Positions 36,240 to 44,475 of a stretch of DNA of 64,000 nt are shown here, in pieces. The notes below the pieces were generated by a model. The model saw nothing but the letters and a program-made list of their open reading frames with translations. It made no database searches and was not told the DNA's origin. Source of the DNA: Phycisphaerales bacterium (GTDB lineage: Bacteria; Planctomycetota; Phycisphaerae; Phycisphaerales; UBA1924); the NCBI GenBank assembly GCA_029260555.1, contig JAJDCZ010000003.1, positions 124,001 to 188,000 on the forward strand, written 5' to 3'. Position 1 is the stretch's first letter. Each line of letters starts with the position of its first letter. A program made the position numbers and the translations under genes.

Positions 36240-36746
36240 ATGAATCCATTTCGTCGGCGAGTGACTGACTCACGGAACAAGATTCGTGTTGTTCCGCCTC
36301 CGAACTGGACAAGTGATCTGGATCGAATGAGCAAGAATGCTGATTCCGTTGAGTTGATGCGATTGGAGTTGTATGGAACCAAGAAGGGGCTGGGAGTGCG
36401 TGTGTTTTATGCAGTGCTACTTGGTTCTGGATTTGGAGGGTGGATTTATTTAGAGGGGATAAAGTACATAGGCCCATCAGACATGCTGGCTGTGATTAGT
36501 TTATCGTTGATTGTTGGTCTAGGGTCAGCATGGGGTTTTTACCGACTGAGTGTGCGTACAGTTGACAGTTTTCGACTTGACTATCTTATGCATGAATCAA
36601 AGCGGTGTATCTGCTGCGGGTATGACCTGAGCGGGCTACATCGTGAAGAGGATGGCTGTTTTGTCTGCCCAGAATGTGGCGGTGCATGGAAACTTTACAG
36701 CCAGGCTGAAATCGAGAAACTCATAAACACGCAATCTAAATGCTGA
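36240..36746 (+). CDS. Two-helix membrane protein with C-terminal zinc ribbon
   Basis: 168 aa from ATG 36240 (TTG 36222 is an alternative). Two hydrophobic helices at about 60-105 (VRVFYAVLLGSGFGGWIYL, LAVISLSLIVGLGSAWGF) precede a cytoplasmic zinc ribbon: CICCGYDLSGL...CFVCPECGGAW. Ribbons of the CGYDLxG...CPECG type are very common in Planctomycetota, usually in proteins of unknown role. The 3' end overlaps metH convergently by 11 bp. Confidence 0.7.
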   Translation: MNPFRRRVTDSRNKIRVVPPPNWTSDLDRMSKNADSVELMRLELYGTKKGLGVRVFYAVLLGSGFGGWIYLEGIKYIGPSDMLAVISLSLIVGLGSAWGFYRLSVRTVDSFRLDYLMHESKRCICCGYDLSGLHREEDGCFVCPECGGAWKLYSQAEIEKLINTQSKC

Positions 36747-39700
36747 AGTATTTGGCTTGGGGATGGTGGACGATGATGGCACTGGTGGACTGCTCCGGGT
36801 CGATCTGCCAGTTTTCGGTGAGATTACAGCCGATGCGCTGGGGTTCAAGCAACGCGAAGAGTTTTTCCTGGTCGGCCATGTTTGGGCAGGCGGGGTAACC
36901 AAAGCTGTATCGGCTGCCTTGGTAGTTCTGGGTGAAGAGCTTTCGGATCTCGCTGTGGTCATCGTCAGCAATGTTCAGTTCGGTGCGGATGTGTTTATGC
37001 CAGAACTCGGCGAGTGCTTCAGCACATTCGACACCGATGCCATGCATGTAGAGATAGTCAGCGTATTGATCAGACTCAAAGAGCGTCTTTGCGATCTGTG
37101 AGACTTTCTGGCCCACGGTAACGCAGTGGAGGGCGAGGACATCCATGGTGCCTGATTGCACGCTGTGGAAGAAGTCGCTGATGCAAAGGTTTTTACCTTT
37201 GGATTGTCTTGGGAACGAGAAGCGTTGAACTTCCAGATTCTGTTGATCGGGGTCATAGACGATCAGGTCGTTGCCATCACTCTGGCAGGGGAAATAGCCA
37301 TAGACCACGCTGGGCGTAAGGATGTGCTCCTTGATGCAGCGTTGTTTGAGTTGATCAAACAGAGGCCGGACCGTGCTTTGGAGTTGCTCTTGATACTGCT
37401 CGTCGCTCATGGCTCCCTTGCGGAACTGCCATTGACCACGGAAAAGTGCGACTTCATTAATGAATGGATAGATCGAAGCCAGATCAATATCCTGAACCAC
37501 ACGCGAGCCCCAGAACGGTGGCGTAGGAACCCCACTCACGGGAGCAATGGTGCTTTGATTGGTCAGCGTGGCGGTGGTGGGGGTGCTGGTGGCATCCTTT
37601 TTGGATTTGGCGTTGTCAATAACTTGCTGGGCGTTTTTTCGTTTGGCCAGACGCTGGGTGATTTCATCGTGGATGACATCGGTTTGGCCTGAGGTGATGT
37701 GTTTCATGAGGCGCAGGCCTTCAAAGGCATCTTTGCCGTAGTAGCACTGGCCGTTGTAGATTGAGCGGAGGTGGTCTTCGCAGTAGTGTCTGCTCAGGGC
37801 TGCACCGCCGAGCATGACGGGGACATTGATATTCTGGTTGTTCAACTCGCGGAGATTGTCTTCCATGACGGTGACGCTTTTGACGAGCAGACCCGAGAGA
37901 CCGATTGCCTGGGCATTGGTTTGTTTCCAGGCGTTGATGATGTCAGCGATGGGTTGTTTGATGCCGATGTTGTGGACGGTGTAGCCGTTGTTTGAGAGGA
38001 TGATGTCGACGAGGTTTTTGCCGATGTCGTGGACATCGCCTTTGACGGTTGCCAGGACGATGGAGCCTTGGGTTTTGGACTGGGATTTTTCCATGAGAGG
38101 CTCGAGCAATGCGACAGCCTGCTTCATGACTTCAGCACTCTGGAGGACAAAGGGGAGTTGCATTTGACCTGAGCCGAAGAGTTCGCCGACGATCTTCATG
38201 CCCGCCAGCAAGTGGTCGTTGATGATCTCCAGCGGGGGATATTTTTCCAGAGCATGGTCGATAGTTTCTTGCAAGCCTTGCTTTTCCCCATCGATGATGT
38301 GGGCTTGAAGTTTTTGCTCTAATGGAAGGTCAGCACTTCGTTGTGACGAGGTATCAGCCGAGGCGACATCCTTGAAAAGTTCAATGAATGCGTTGAGCGG
38401 ATCATACGAGGGATCGGTGATGCCTTGGGGAAGACCTGTGCCGCCGGAGGATTCGTGCCTGCGATCGTGGATGAGATCCAGAGCGGCGTTCCAGTGTTCA
38501 TCTGCGATGCGATTGCGAGGCAGGATTTTGGATGAGTGAACAATGGCACTGGTTAATCCCGCAGCGACAAGTTCAGAGAGAAAGACAGTATTGAGAATGA
38601 CGCGCGACGCGGGTGACAAGCCAAATGAGATATTGGACAGGCCACAGATGATCTGTGAAGTCGGCAGCTCAGTTGCGAGAGTTTTGACAGCTTTGATAAG
38701 TTCGCTGGCAGATCGGCGGTCAGCTTCCATGCCTGTCGAGATGGGCAGAACGAGCAGATCAAAGAACAGATCCGCAGGCGACAAGCCATGATGCTCGGTG
38801 GCTCGCTTGAAGGCTCTTTGGGCGATCTGGACTTTTCGATCGTGGGTGCGCGCCATCGCATCGTTTTCGTCTTCATCGATGGACCCGATCACCAGTGCTG
38901 CGCCATACTTCATGGCTAGCGAGCACAGCTCATCGAACTTTTCGTTGCCATCTTCAAAGTTGGCAGAGTTGATGATGCACTTGCCCGCAGCGGTTTTCAA
39001 GCCAGCTTCGATGGTGCGGATCTGCGTTGAATCGAGCATCAAAGGCACATCGACCTGACGAACCAGATGATGGACGACAGTGTTCATGTCTGCAGCATTG
39101 TCTCGCCCCGCATAATCTACATTAATATCAAGCACATGAGAATGCTCGCGGACCTGCTCGCGGGCAAGTGAGACGATGCCATCGATGTCCTCAGCCTCGA
39201 GCAGGCGTTTGAACTTTCTGCTGCCTGAGGCATTGCAACGCTCGCCAACAATTAGGAATGAAGCGTCCTGGCGATATTCGGTTGGGGTATAGAGTGAGCT
39301 ACACGATGCGGAAATGGGGGCGAAGTTGCGTTGTGTGGGTGTGTGTTCATGAATTTTTGTAGCCAGATTACGGATGTGCTCTGGGGTTGTGCCACAACAG
39401 CCGCCGACGATGTTGATGCTGAAATCTTTGACGAACTGAGCGACCTGTTCAGCAAAGGCTTCAGGGCCGAGGGGGTAGACGGTCTGGCCTTGGACCAGAG
39501 AAGGAAGCCCAGCATTTGGAAGCACGGACAACGCGCGATCCCAGTGTGTGCTGAGCAGGCGCAGATGGTCGTGCATTTCTGCAGGCCCAGTAGCACAGTT
39601 TAAACCCAGGGAAGCAATCGGGTATGAACTCAGCGCACAGATGGCTGCACTCACGCTGGTGCCCAGGAGCATGGTGCCGGTCTGCTCGATGGTGATTGAG

Positions 39701-40275
39701 ACCATGATGGGTATGGTTTGTGGATCTTTGCCAGCATCTTCCAAGGCTGCAAGGCATGCGTTGATGGCACATTTGACCTGAAGCAGATCCTGACAGGTTT
39801 CAATGAGCAAGGCATCTGCTCCGCCTGCGATCAATCCTGAAGCCTGCACGCGATAGGACGCGAGCATGGCATCCCAGGTCGTATTGTTGAGCGTGATGAG
39901 CTTGGTGCCAGGTCCCATGGAACCGATCACGAATCGGGGGTGATCTGCGGTTGCGTATGTTTCGCATGCAGCTCGGGCGATCTGGGCTGCAGCCTTGTTC
40001 AGATCGAATGCCTGGTCTGAAAGATTAAAATCTTCGAGGACGAGCGGGTTTGAGCCAAACGAATCGGTTTCGACAGCATCTGCGCCCGCTTCGAGGAAAG
40101 ATTCATGGATGGCCTGAACAACATCAGGCCGAGTGCTGACGAGAATGTCGGTGCAGTTCTCACAGCCCAGGTAATCCTTGTCAATATCCAGATCCCATGC
40201 ATGAATCGATGTCCCCATGGCACCGTCAAAGACAAGCACACGATCATTCAGCGAGGAAAGCAGTTGGCTGGGCAT
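36736..40275 (-). CDS. metH: Cobalamin-dependent methionine synthase
   Basis: 1179 aa, full-length. Transfers methyl from 5-methyl-THF to homocysteine through methylcobalamin. Domains: homocysteine-binding (1-320; VFDGAMGTSIH, zinc-site Cys ~226 in LGLNCATGP and the Cys pair ~291 in GGCCGTTPEH), pterin-binding (~335-610; FLIVGERCNASGSRKF, DINVDYAGRD), helical cap plus B12 domain (~645-880; VKGDVHDIGKNLVDIIL with the cobalt-ligand His ~747), and the C-terminal reactivation domain (~930-1179; GSRYSFGYPACPNM). AGGAG about 10 nt upstream supports the start. The ~190-nt leader shows no cobalamin or SAM riboswitch that I recognise. Confidence 0.96.
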   Translation of the reverse strand: MPSQLLSSLNDRVLVFDGAMGTSIHAWDLDIDKDYLGCENCTDILVSTRPDVVQAIHESFLEAGADAVETDSFGSNPLVLEDFNLSDQAFDLNKAAAQIARAACETYATADHPRFVIGSMGPGTKLITLNNTTWDAMLASYRVQASGLIAGGADALLIETCQDLLQVKCAINACLAALEDAGKDPQTIPIMVSITIEQTGTMLLGTSVSAAICALSSYPIASLGLNCATGPAEMHDHLRLLSTHWDRALSVLPNAGLPSLVQGQTVYPLGPEAFAEQVAQFVKDFSINIVGGCCGTTPEHIRNLATKIHEHTPTQRNFAPISASCSSLYTPTEYRQDASFLIVGERCNASGSRKFKRLLEAEDIDGIVSLAREQVREHSHVLDINVDYAGRDNAADMNTVVHHLVRQVDVPLMLDSTQIRTIEAGLKTAAGKCIINSANFEDGNEKFDELCSLAMKYGAALVIGSIDEDENDAMARTHDRKVQIAQRAFKRATEHHGLSPADLFFDLLVLPISTGMEADRRSASELIKAVKTLATELPTSQIICGLSNISFGLSPASRVILNTVFLSELVAAGLTSAIVHSSKILPRNRIADEHWNAALDLIHDRRHESSGGTGLPQGITDPSYDPLNAFIELFKDVASADTSSQRSADLPLEQKLQAHIIDGEKQGLQETIDHALEKYPPLEIINDHLLAGMKIVGELFGSGQMQLPFVLQSAEVMKQAVALLEPLMEKSQSKTQGSIVLATVKGDVHDIGKNLVDIILSNNGYTVHNIGIKQPIADIINAWKQTNAQAIGLSGLLVKSVTVMEDNLRELNNQNINVPVMLGGAALSRHYCEDHLRSIYNGQCYYGKDAFEGLRLMKHITSGQTDVIHDEITQRLAKRKNAQQVIDNAKSKKDATSTPTTATLTNQSTIAPVSGVPTPPFWGSRVVQDIDLASIYPFINEVALFRGQWQFRKGAMSDEQYQEQLQSTVRPLFDQLKQRCIKEHILTPSVVYGYFPCQSDGNDLIVYDPDQQNLEVQRFSFPRQSKGKNLCISDFFHSVQSGTMDVLALHCVTVGQKVSQIAKTLFESDQYADYLYMHGIGVECAEALAEFWHKHIRTELNIADDDHSEIRKLFTQNYQGSRYSFGYPACPNMADQEKLFALLEPQRIGCNLTENWQIDPEQSTSAIIVHHPQAKYFSI

Positions 40276-40376
40276 CCGTCAAGTCTCCTGAGAGCGGATC
40301 ATACTGAGCAAATATCAACTCGGCAGATCTTACTCCATCTATTCATCCGGATGAAGCGATTTAGCATGGTCGGGCT

Positions 40377-40404
40377 AAAAAAAAGCCAGCGAAAAGAGCT
40401 GGCT
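40377..40404 (-). terminator. Terminator of rpmE
   Basis: On the minus strand AGCCAGC / GCTGGCT (40398-40404 with 40384-40390) around a 7-nt loop, followed by eight T (40384-40377). It lies 60 nt past the rpmE stop and before metH. Confidence 0.9.
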
Positions 40405-40463
40405 TGTGTATTCGGGTTGGTAAATGTATGGAAATAGGGGGGAAGATGTGGAAGGGAAAGAGG

Positions 40464-40691
40464 TTATGAATTTTTTTTATTTTTGAAGTAATCGCCTTTG
40501 AACTTGCGCTGGAAGCGTTCGACGCGGCCTGCGGAGTCGACAAAGGTCTGCTTGCCAGTGAAGAAGGGATGAGAGCCTGACCAGACTTCAACATGCATTT
40601 CAGGGACGGTAGCCCCACAGGTCATGACAACTTCGCCGTTGTAGAAGACCTTGCACTCGGGGTAATACTTGGGGTGTATATCGCTTTTCAT
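40464..40691 (-). CDS. rpmE: 50S ribosomal protein bL31, zinc-ligand-less form
   Basis: 75 aa from ATG 40691 (GGAG 7 nt upstream; longer in-frame starts give no family match). It has the bL31 signature [12 protein letters not shown] near the start and SHPFFTGKQ...[10 protein letters not shown] at the end. The usual zinc ligands (CxC and CSKC before HPFFTG) are absent: the late pair reads WSGSHPFF, and only two Cys remain, in ECKVF and MTCGA. It therefore looks like a zinc-independent (C-minus) bL31. The tail is basic ([11 protein letters not shown]). Confidence 0.93.
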   Translation of the reverse strand: MKSDIHPKYYPECKVFYNGEVVMTCGATVPEMHVEVWSGSHPFFTGKQTFVDSAGRVERFQRKFKGDYFKNKKNS

Positions 40692-40906
40692 CACCGGACT
40701 CCACGGATTGGCTGAGCATCGCAGGCACAGGGCATTATCTGAGCACATTGATGCGGGCTTTGGACAAGAAGTGTAGGCAAGAGTTGGTCGCATGCAAGCC
40801 GATCGCTTGACCGATCTCATTGTCAGGCTAAAGATGGCCTGTCCACATTACCCCAGTCCATGGCTGATAGAGCCTGCATGCGTGCTGGAGTGGATGACAA
40901 ACCGAT

Positions 40907-40979
<73 letters not shown>

Positions 40980-40986
40980 CTTCCAG

Positions 40987-41013
40987 CCGCCACGGGAAAC
41001 CGTGGCGGTTTTG
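40987..41013 (+). terminator. Terminator after tRNA-Asn
   Basis: Perfect 9-bp stem CCGCCACGG / CCGTGGCGG with a GAAA tetraloop, then TTTTG. It lies 8 nt after the tRNA. Confidence 0.9.
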
Positions 41014-41348
41014 CTTGACGGGTGGGGTGGATTCGCGGGCCGCGAGTCGATCGCGTAAACCCCGACGAAACCGGGCTCTACGAGCGTTGTGCCTGGCTGG
41101 CCGACTCTCGGTTGCGGCGGCCCCATCGGGCGCTCGACCAGAACCCCGGAGGTTCCGGTCGGGCTCTCGGCCGAACCTCTCAAACTCTCTAGGACTCTCG
41201 GTTGACGCCACCGCTGATTTGACGCGGGGTTGCGATCGGGGGTGGACGGGACCGGGACCGTCTCGAACAAGACACAAAGGCCGATCTTCAATCAGCCCAC
41301 CAACGGGCTGGTCTGAAACAGCGACTGGCAATCGATAGAGTTGGTTCG
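41014..41348. other. Noncoding G+C-rich stretch at the element's left edge
   Basis: 335 bp without a believable gene; open frames on both strands are compositional. It contains a 12-bp exact direct repeat GACTCTCGGTTG (41103-41114 and 41193-41204) and the first copy of a longer direct repeat at 41221. It could hold the left attachment site. Confidence 0.5.
41221..41267 (+). repeat. Imperfect direct repeat before the HNH gene (copy 1)
   Basis: Block A starts GACGCGGGGTTGCGATCGGG (25 bp, 23 identical to copy 2) and block B is GGGACCGTCTCGAA (13 of 14 identical). The second copy lies just after the HNH gene at 42336. Confidence 0.8.
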
Positions 41349-42260
41349 ATGGCGTCACCACCCAGCAACCCGGCACCGAACAAGCCATTGAGGCTTCGAA
41401 ATGCCACATGCATCTATTGTGGGGCCGCTTTTGGTCAGGAGATTCGGCGCACGAAGGAACATGTGATTGCACGCAAGTTCGTGCCAGGTGTCGACTTCGA
41501 CAACCAATGGAATCTGATTGCTTGGGCGTGCCAGCAGTGCAACAACAAGAAGTCAGGTCTTGAAGATGATCTGGCCGCTCTTACAATGCAGGCAGATGCG
41601 GTCGGGCGTTTCGCCGTCGATGATCCACGGCTGGCGGAGCACGCGAAGCGAAAGGGCCAAGGTTCGAAGAGCCGGCGAACGAACAAACTCGTCGTTGACA
41701 GTCGCGAGGACTTTGCTCTCAAGGGAGAGTTGATGCCCGGCATCTCAGTTGAGTTCGGGCTAATCTCATCGCCACAGGTTGACTGCGATCGCGCGTTCGC
41801 GCTCGCTCGATTTCACATCCAAGGCTTCTTCTATCTGATCACCTATGACAGGGAGGCCAAACAAGGGCACTTTTGGCCTGGCCAGTTCGGTCCAGTTGCC
41901 CTCGTCCCGAAATCGGACTGGGGGAATTCCCAGATGCGAAGCTTTCAAGATCTGATTTGCGAATGGGAACATCGCGTTTACGGGATTGCGGCCGATGAGT
42001 TCTTCAAGGTAGTGATCCGGCGAGGTCCGGATGAACCGCCAGTATGGGCATGGGCCCTTGAATGGAACGCAAATTTTCGGTTGATCGGGTTCTTTGGAGA
42101 TCCGGAGGCCATGCGGGTGGCATACTCAGAGTTGCCCACCATGCGCAAACGCATTGTCGAACAGACAGAGGAATACACAACATTTATGCGCCAAGAACTG
42201 ACCATCCAACCGAACCAAGACCGGTTGTTTGACCTGCCGGCGAAAGACCGCGAGCGTTGA
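41349..42260 (+). CDS. HNH endonuclease-like protein
   Basis: 303 aa, ATG 41349. Residues 21-70 form an HNH/zinc-knuckle nuclease site: CIYCGAAF (C21, C24), RTKEHVIARKF (E37-H38), NQWNLIAWACQQCNNKKSG (N55, C61, C64, N65, K67). The remaining ~230 residues match nothing I recognise and may select substrate. It lies in the cargo segment next to a HEPN-type gene and is bracketed by direct repeats. Possible roles are phage defence or a homing-type element; HNH proteins are too varied to decide. Confidence 0.75.
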   Translation: MASPPSNPAPNKPLRLRNATCIYCGAAFGQEIRRTKEHVIARKFVPGVDFDNQWNLIAWACQQCNNKKSGLEDDLAALTMQADAVGRFAVDDPRLAEHAKRKGQGSKSRRTNKLVVDSREDFALKGELMPGISVEFGLISSPQVDCDRAFALARFHIQGFFYLITYDREAKQGHFWPGQFGPVALVPKSDWGNSQMRSFQDLICEWEHRVYGIAADEFFKVVIRRGPDEPPVWAWALEWNANFRLIGFFGDPEAMRVAYSELPTMRKRIVEQTEEYTTFMRQELTIQPNQDRLFDLPAKDRER

Positions 42261-42335
42261 CCCATTCTTGGCCGCCTCATCTCAGGATTGAACAGATAGA
42301 TGAGTTTCGTCTCCGCAGAGTCGTGAAAATGGCTA

Positions 42336-42381
42336 GACGCGGGGTACCGATCGGGGGTGGGTTCGCAGGGACCGACTCGAA
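42336..42381 (+). repeat. Imperfect direct repeat after the HNH gene (copy 2)
   Basis: Starts GACGCGGGGTACCGATCGGG and ends GGGACCGACTCGAA; see copy 1 at 41221. A weaker similar stretch (GGTTTCAATCGGGG, then GATCGAA) occurs at about 43600-43630, upstream of the HEPN gene. Confidence 0.75.
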
Positions 42382-42387
42382 GCATGA

Positions 42388-43524
42388 TTAATCGTCGATT
42401 CCGTGTCCCATCCGTCCTTCACAGTTCATGCAACCCATAAGAAACGAGTCCTCAGATTCACCGGTGACGAGTTCGCCGCACCACTCGCACGACGACACCT
42501 CACGGGCACCGAAGTCCTGGAGGCAATTGAAGCAGATGTAGCGGTCAGCATCCTCGAGAAACACAACAGTTCCGCCCATCGCCTCATAGGACTGGCAATC
42601 TGAGCAGAATGCGCGCGAGCGATCCTCGGGATCACCGGGGTGTACGCTGGGTTCGAGACGGCTGATGATCTCGTCGATCGAGATGTACTTTTCGCAATCG
42701 GTGCAGTTTCCACAACCACCATCTGATACGACAATCTTGCCTTCACAGTCGTCGCATGGGCATGGGAACCGGTAAGCTCGATCTTCTCTCCGACAAACAA
42801 GACACCGGGATCTCGTCATGCCTGGAAATATCTCCGTATCCTGATTGCCCATGAACCCACATGCCGAGCATTCAGTGATCTTCTTGCCTTGAGCCTTCAG
42901 CTTCTCAATTTCCGGCTTAAGTCGATCAAATCGTGCCGTCAGGTATGGACGCAGTTCTCGCATCCGGCTGTCAAGCCACTCGATCTTCCCGCGAGAGTCG
43001 TCGAAGTACTGCCTCCACCGCTGCGTTAGCAATGCATGGAGTTCGAACCAAGCAACACATTGTTCCATGACGATCTCAATGATTTCATCGGGAGTCTTCT
43101 CGAATAGTTCGCTGCCTTGCTCGGAACTTGGAATCATGCCGGTGGATGGTTGGCCGGCAAGCTCGGCGGCATGAAAGTGGATGACGCGGTTGCGCCGTTT
43201 CCGTATGGGCTCGAATGCTCGCTGAGCAGTCGTGATATCGTCACCCGCGATTGATCTCAGCCGAGTAGCTGCCTGTTTCAGTGTGACCGAGTGAAAGTCA
43301 CCCTTCTCAAAGGCAGCGAGGTCAGCCTTGCCCGGATCGGATACGACGAGTGACCAGTGTTCATGGAGCAAGCGGGCCTTCACGAAGAGCTCCACTGCCT
43401 GATAGAAGAATACGGCAGAGAACCTGAGATTCCCTTTCAACATCTCCACGACAGATCGATCGAGAAACTCGATAGCATTCGAGACTACTTCGTCGAAGTG
43501 TCGTGGATTTGTTCGAGCAGTCAT
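42388..43524 (-). CDS. HEPN-motif protein with multiple zinc ribbons
   Basis: 378 aa. Residues ~10-180 are helical and end in RKRRNRVIHFH (R111, N112, H116), matching the RxxxxH catalytic motif of HEPN ribonucleases, where a polar residue follows the Arg. The C-terminal half is a series of CxxC knuckles: CSACGFMG (~219), CLVC, CPCDDCEG, CGNCTDCEK, CSDCQSYE, CFNC, CEWCGEL and CMNCEGR. I infer an RNA-cleaving or RNA-binding effector of toxin or anti-phage type, located in the cargo zone of the element and convergent with an HNH nuclease gene. No antitoxin partner (for example a MNT nucleotidyltransferase) is adjacent. Confidence 0.65.
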   Translation of the reverse strand: MTARTNPRHFDEVVSNAIEFLDRSVVEMLKGNLRFSAVFFYQAVELFVKARLLHEHWSLVVSDPGKADLAAFEKGDFHSVTLKQAATRLRSIAGDDITTAQRAFEPIRKRRNRVIHFHAAELAGQPSTGMIPSSEQGSELFEKTPDEIIEIVMEQCVAWFELHALLTQRWRQYFDDSRGKIEWLDSRMRELRPYLTARFDRLKPEIEKLKAQGKKITECSACGFMGNQDTEIFPGMTRSRCLVCRREDRAYRFPCPCDDCEGKIVVSDGGCGNCTDCEKYISIDEIISRLEPSVHPGDPEDRSRAFCSDCQSYEAMGGTVVFLEDADRYICFNCLQDFGAREVSSCEWCGELVTGESEDSFLMGCMNCEGRMGHGIDD

Positions 43525-43722
43525 TGGCTTTGCAGATATCGCTTTCTCACAGAATCAATGAATGATACCACTGTGTCCCTTCAAACGACTGGTTGACACT
43601 AGGTTTCAATCGGGGTCCGCCACGATCGAAACCGTTTGCGTAGATGAAAGTGATGCCCCGGCACAGGACGACATGGACCAATCTAAGGACCATAACGCGG
43701 CACTTTCAACAGGAATGCACAC

Positions 43723-43941
43723 ATGACGATCGACCACGACGAGTCGGGCGGGCGCGATGATCTTGCGCCGATCGAGCGGTTGAACCACATCTCGGCGATC
43801 CTGGCCAGTGGTATCCACCGCAGGGTTGAGGACATAGGGCGTTCGGGCGGGGTTGCTCCATGCTCAAAAAGAGGGACCGATGGACTTGAACTTGGCGAGC
43901 CGGTTGGCCTTGATCGTCCGATCCCCCACCCCCTCGGTTGA
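43723..43941 (+). CDS. Small protein of the recombinase locus
   Basis: 72 aa, ATG 43723 with AGGA upstream. The segment PIERLNHISAILASGIHRR resembles the short proteins (an LxRxAxxLAxGLxR-type helix) that precede DUF2924 genes in many serine recombinase loci. The rest is low in motif content. It lies 24 bp before the DUF2924 gene. Function unknown; inferred to belong to the recombination cassette. Confidence 0.55.
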   Translation: MTIDHDESGGRDDLAPIERLNHISAILASGIHRRVEDIGRSGGVAPCSKRGTDGLELGEPVGLDRPIPHPLG

Positions 43942-43965
43942 CGAGGCTCGAACCGGAGAGTGCCA

Positions 43966-44475
43966 ATGCAGGAATCCATCGCCACCACCATGCAAGCCCT
44001 GAGGCAGATGACGGTCCCGCAGCTGAAGCGGCGGTACGCCGAGGTGTTCGGTGAGCCGACGCGGGTGAGCCATAAACAGTACCTGATCAAGAGGATTCTC
44101 TGGCGGATGCAGGCGTTGGAGGAGGGTGATCTGTCCGAGCGGGCTCGGCGGCGGGCGGTCGAGTTGGCCAACGACGCGGAAATCCGGCTGACAGCCCCGC
44201 GTGCGCCGGTGCCCGGAGCGGGGCCGGTGGTGACGGCGGCGTTCGAAAACGGGCGGGCCGCTTCGTTTCCCAAGCCGGGGGCGGTGCTGAGGCGGGCGTA
44301 CAAAGGGCGGGTCATCGTGGTTCAGGTGTTGCCGCGGGGGTTCGAGTATGAGGGCGAAGTGTATCGGTCGCTGACGGCCATCGCCCAGCATGTGACCGGG
44401 GCACACTGGAACGGGGTGAACTTCTTCGGTTTGCCGTCGGCCCGTCGCAAGAAAAAAGTGGGGATTAGGACATGA
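43966..44475 (+). CDS. DUF2924 protein, partner of the serine recombinase
   Basis: 169 aa from ATG 43966 (GGAG 7 nt upstream). Matches DUF2924: MTVPQLKRRYAEVFGEPTRVSHKQYLIKRILWRMQ, then ELANDAEIRL, LRRAYKGRVIVVQVL, GFEYEGEVYRSLTAIAQHVTGAHWNGVNFFGL. The C-terminal half has the shape of a recombinase-associated DNA-binding fold. It overlaps the recombinase start by 4 bp (ATGA). The pairing of DUF2924 with large serine recombinases is very common; its role is not defined. Confidence 0.88.
   Translation: MQESIATTMQALRQMTVPQLKRRYAEVFGEPTRVSHKQYLIKRILWRMQALEEGDLSERARRRAVELANDAEIRLTAPRAPVPGAGPVVTAAFENGRAASFPKPGAVLRRAYKGRVIVVQVLPRGFEYEGEVYRSLTAIAQHVTGAHWNGVNFFGLPSARRKKKVGIRT

Noticed and set aside
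40276-40463. Possible cobalamin or SAM riboswitch before metH
   Set aside because: No B12-box-like or SAM-I core sequence could be read in the leader; only the rpmE terminator hairpin is evident.
43673-43726. 17-codon frame overlapping the start of the small recombinase-locus gene by ATGA
   Set aside because: Has a weak AGGA and a neat overlap, but is too short to separate from chance; could be a leader peptide.
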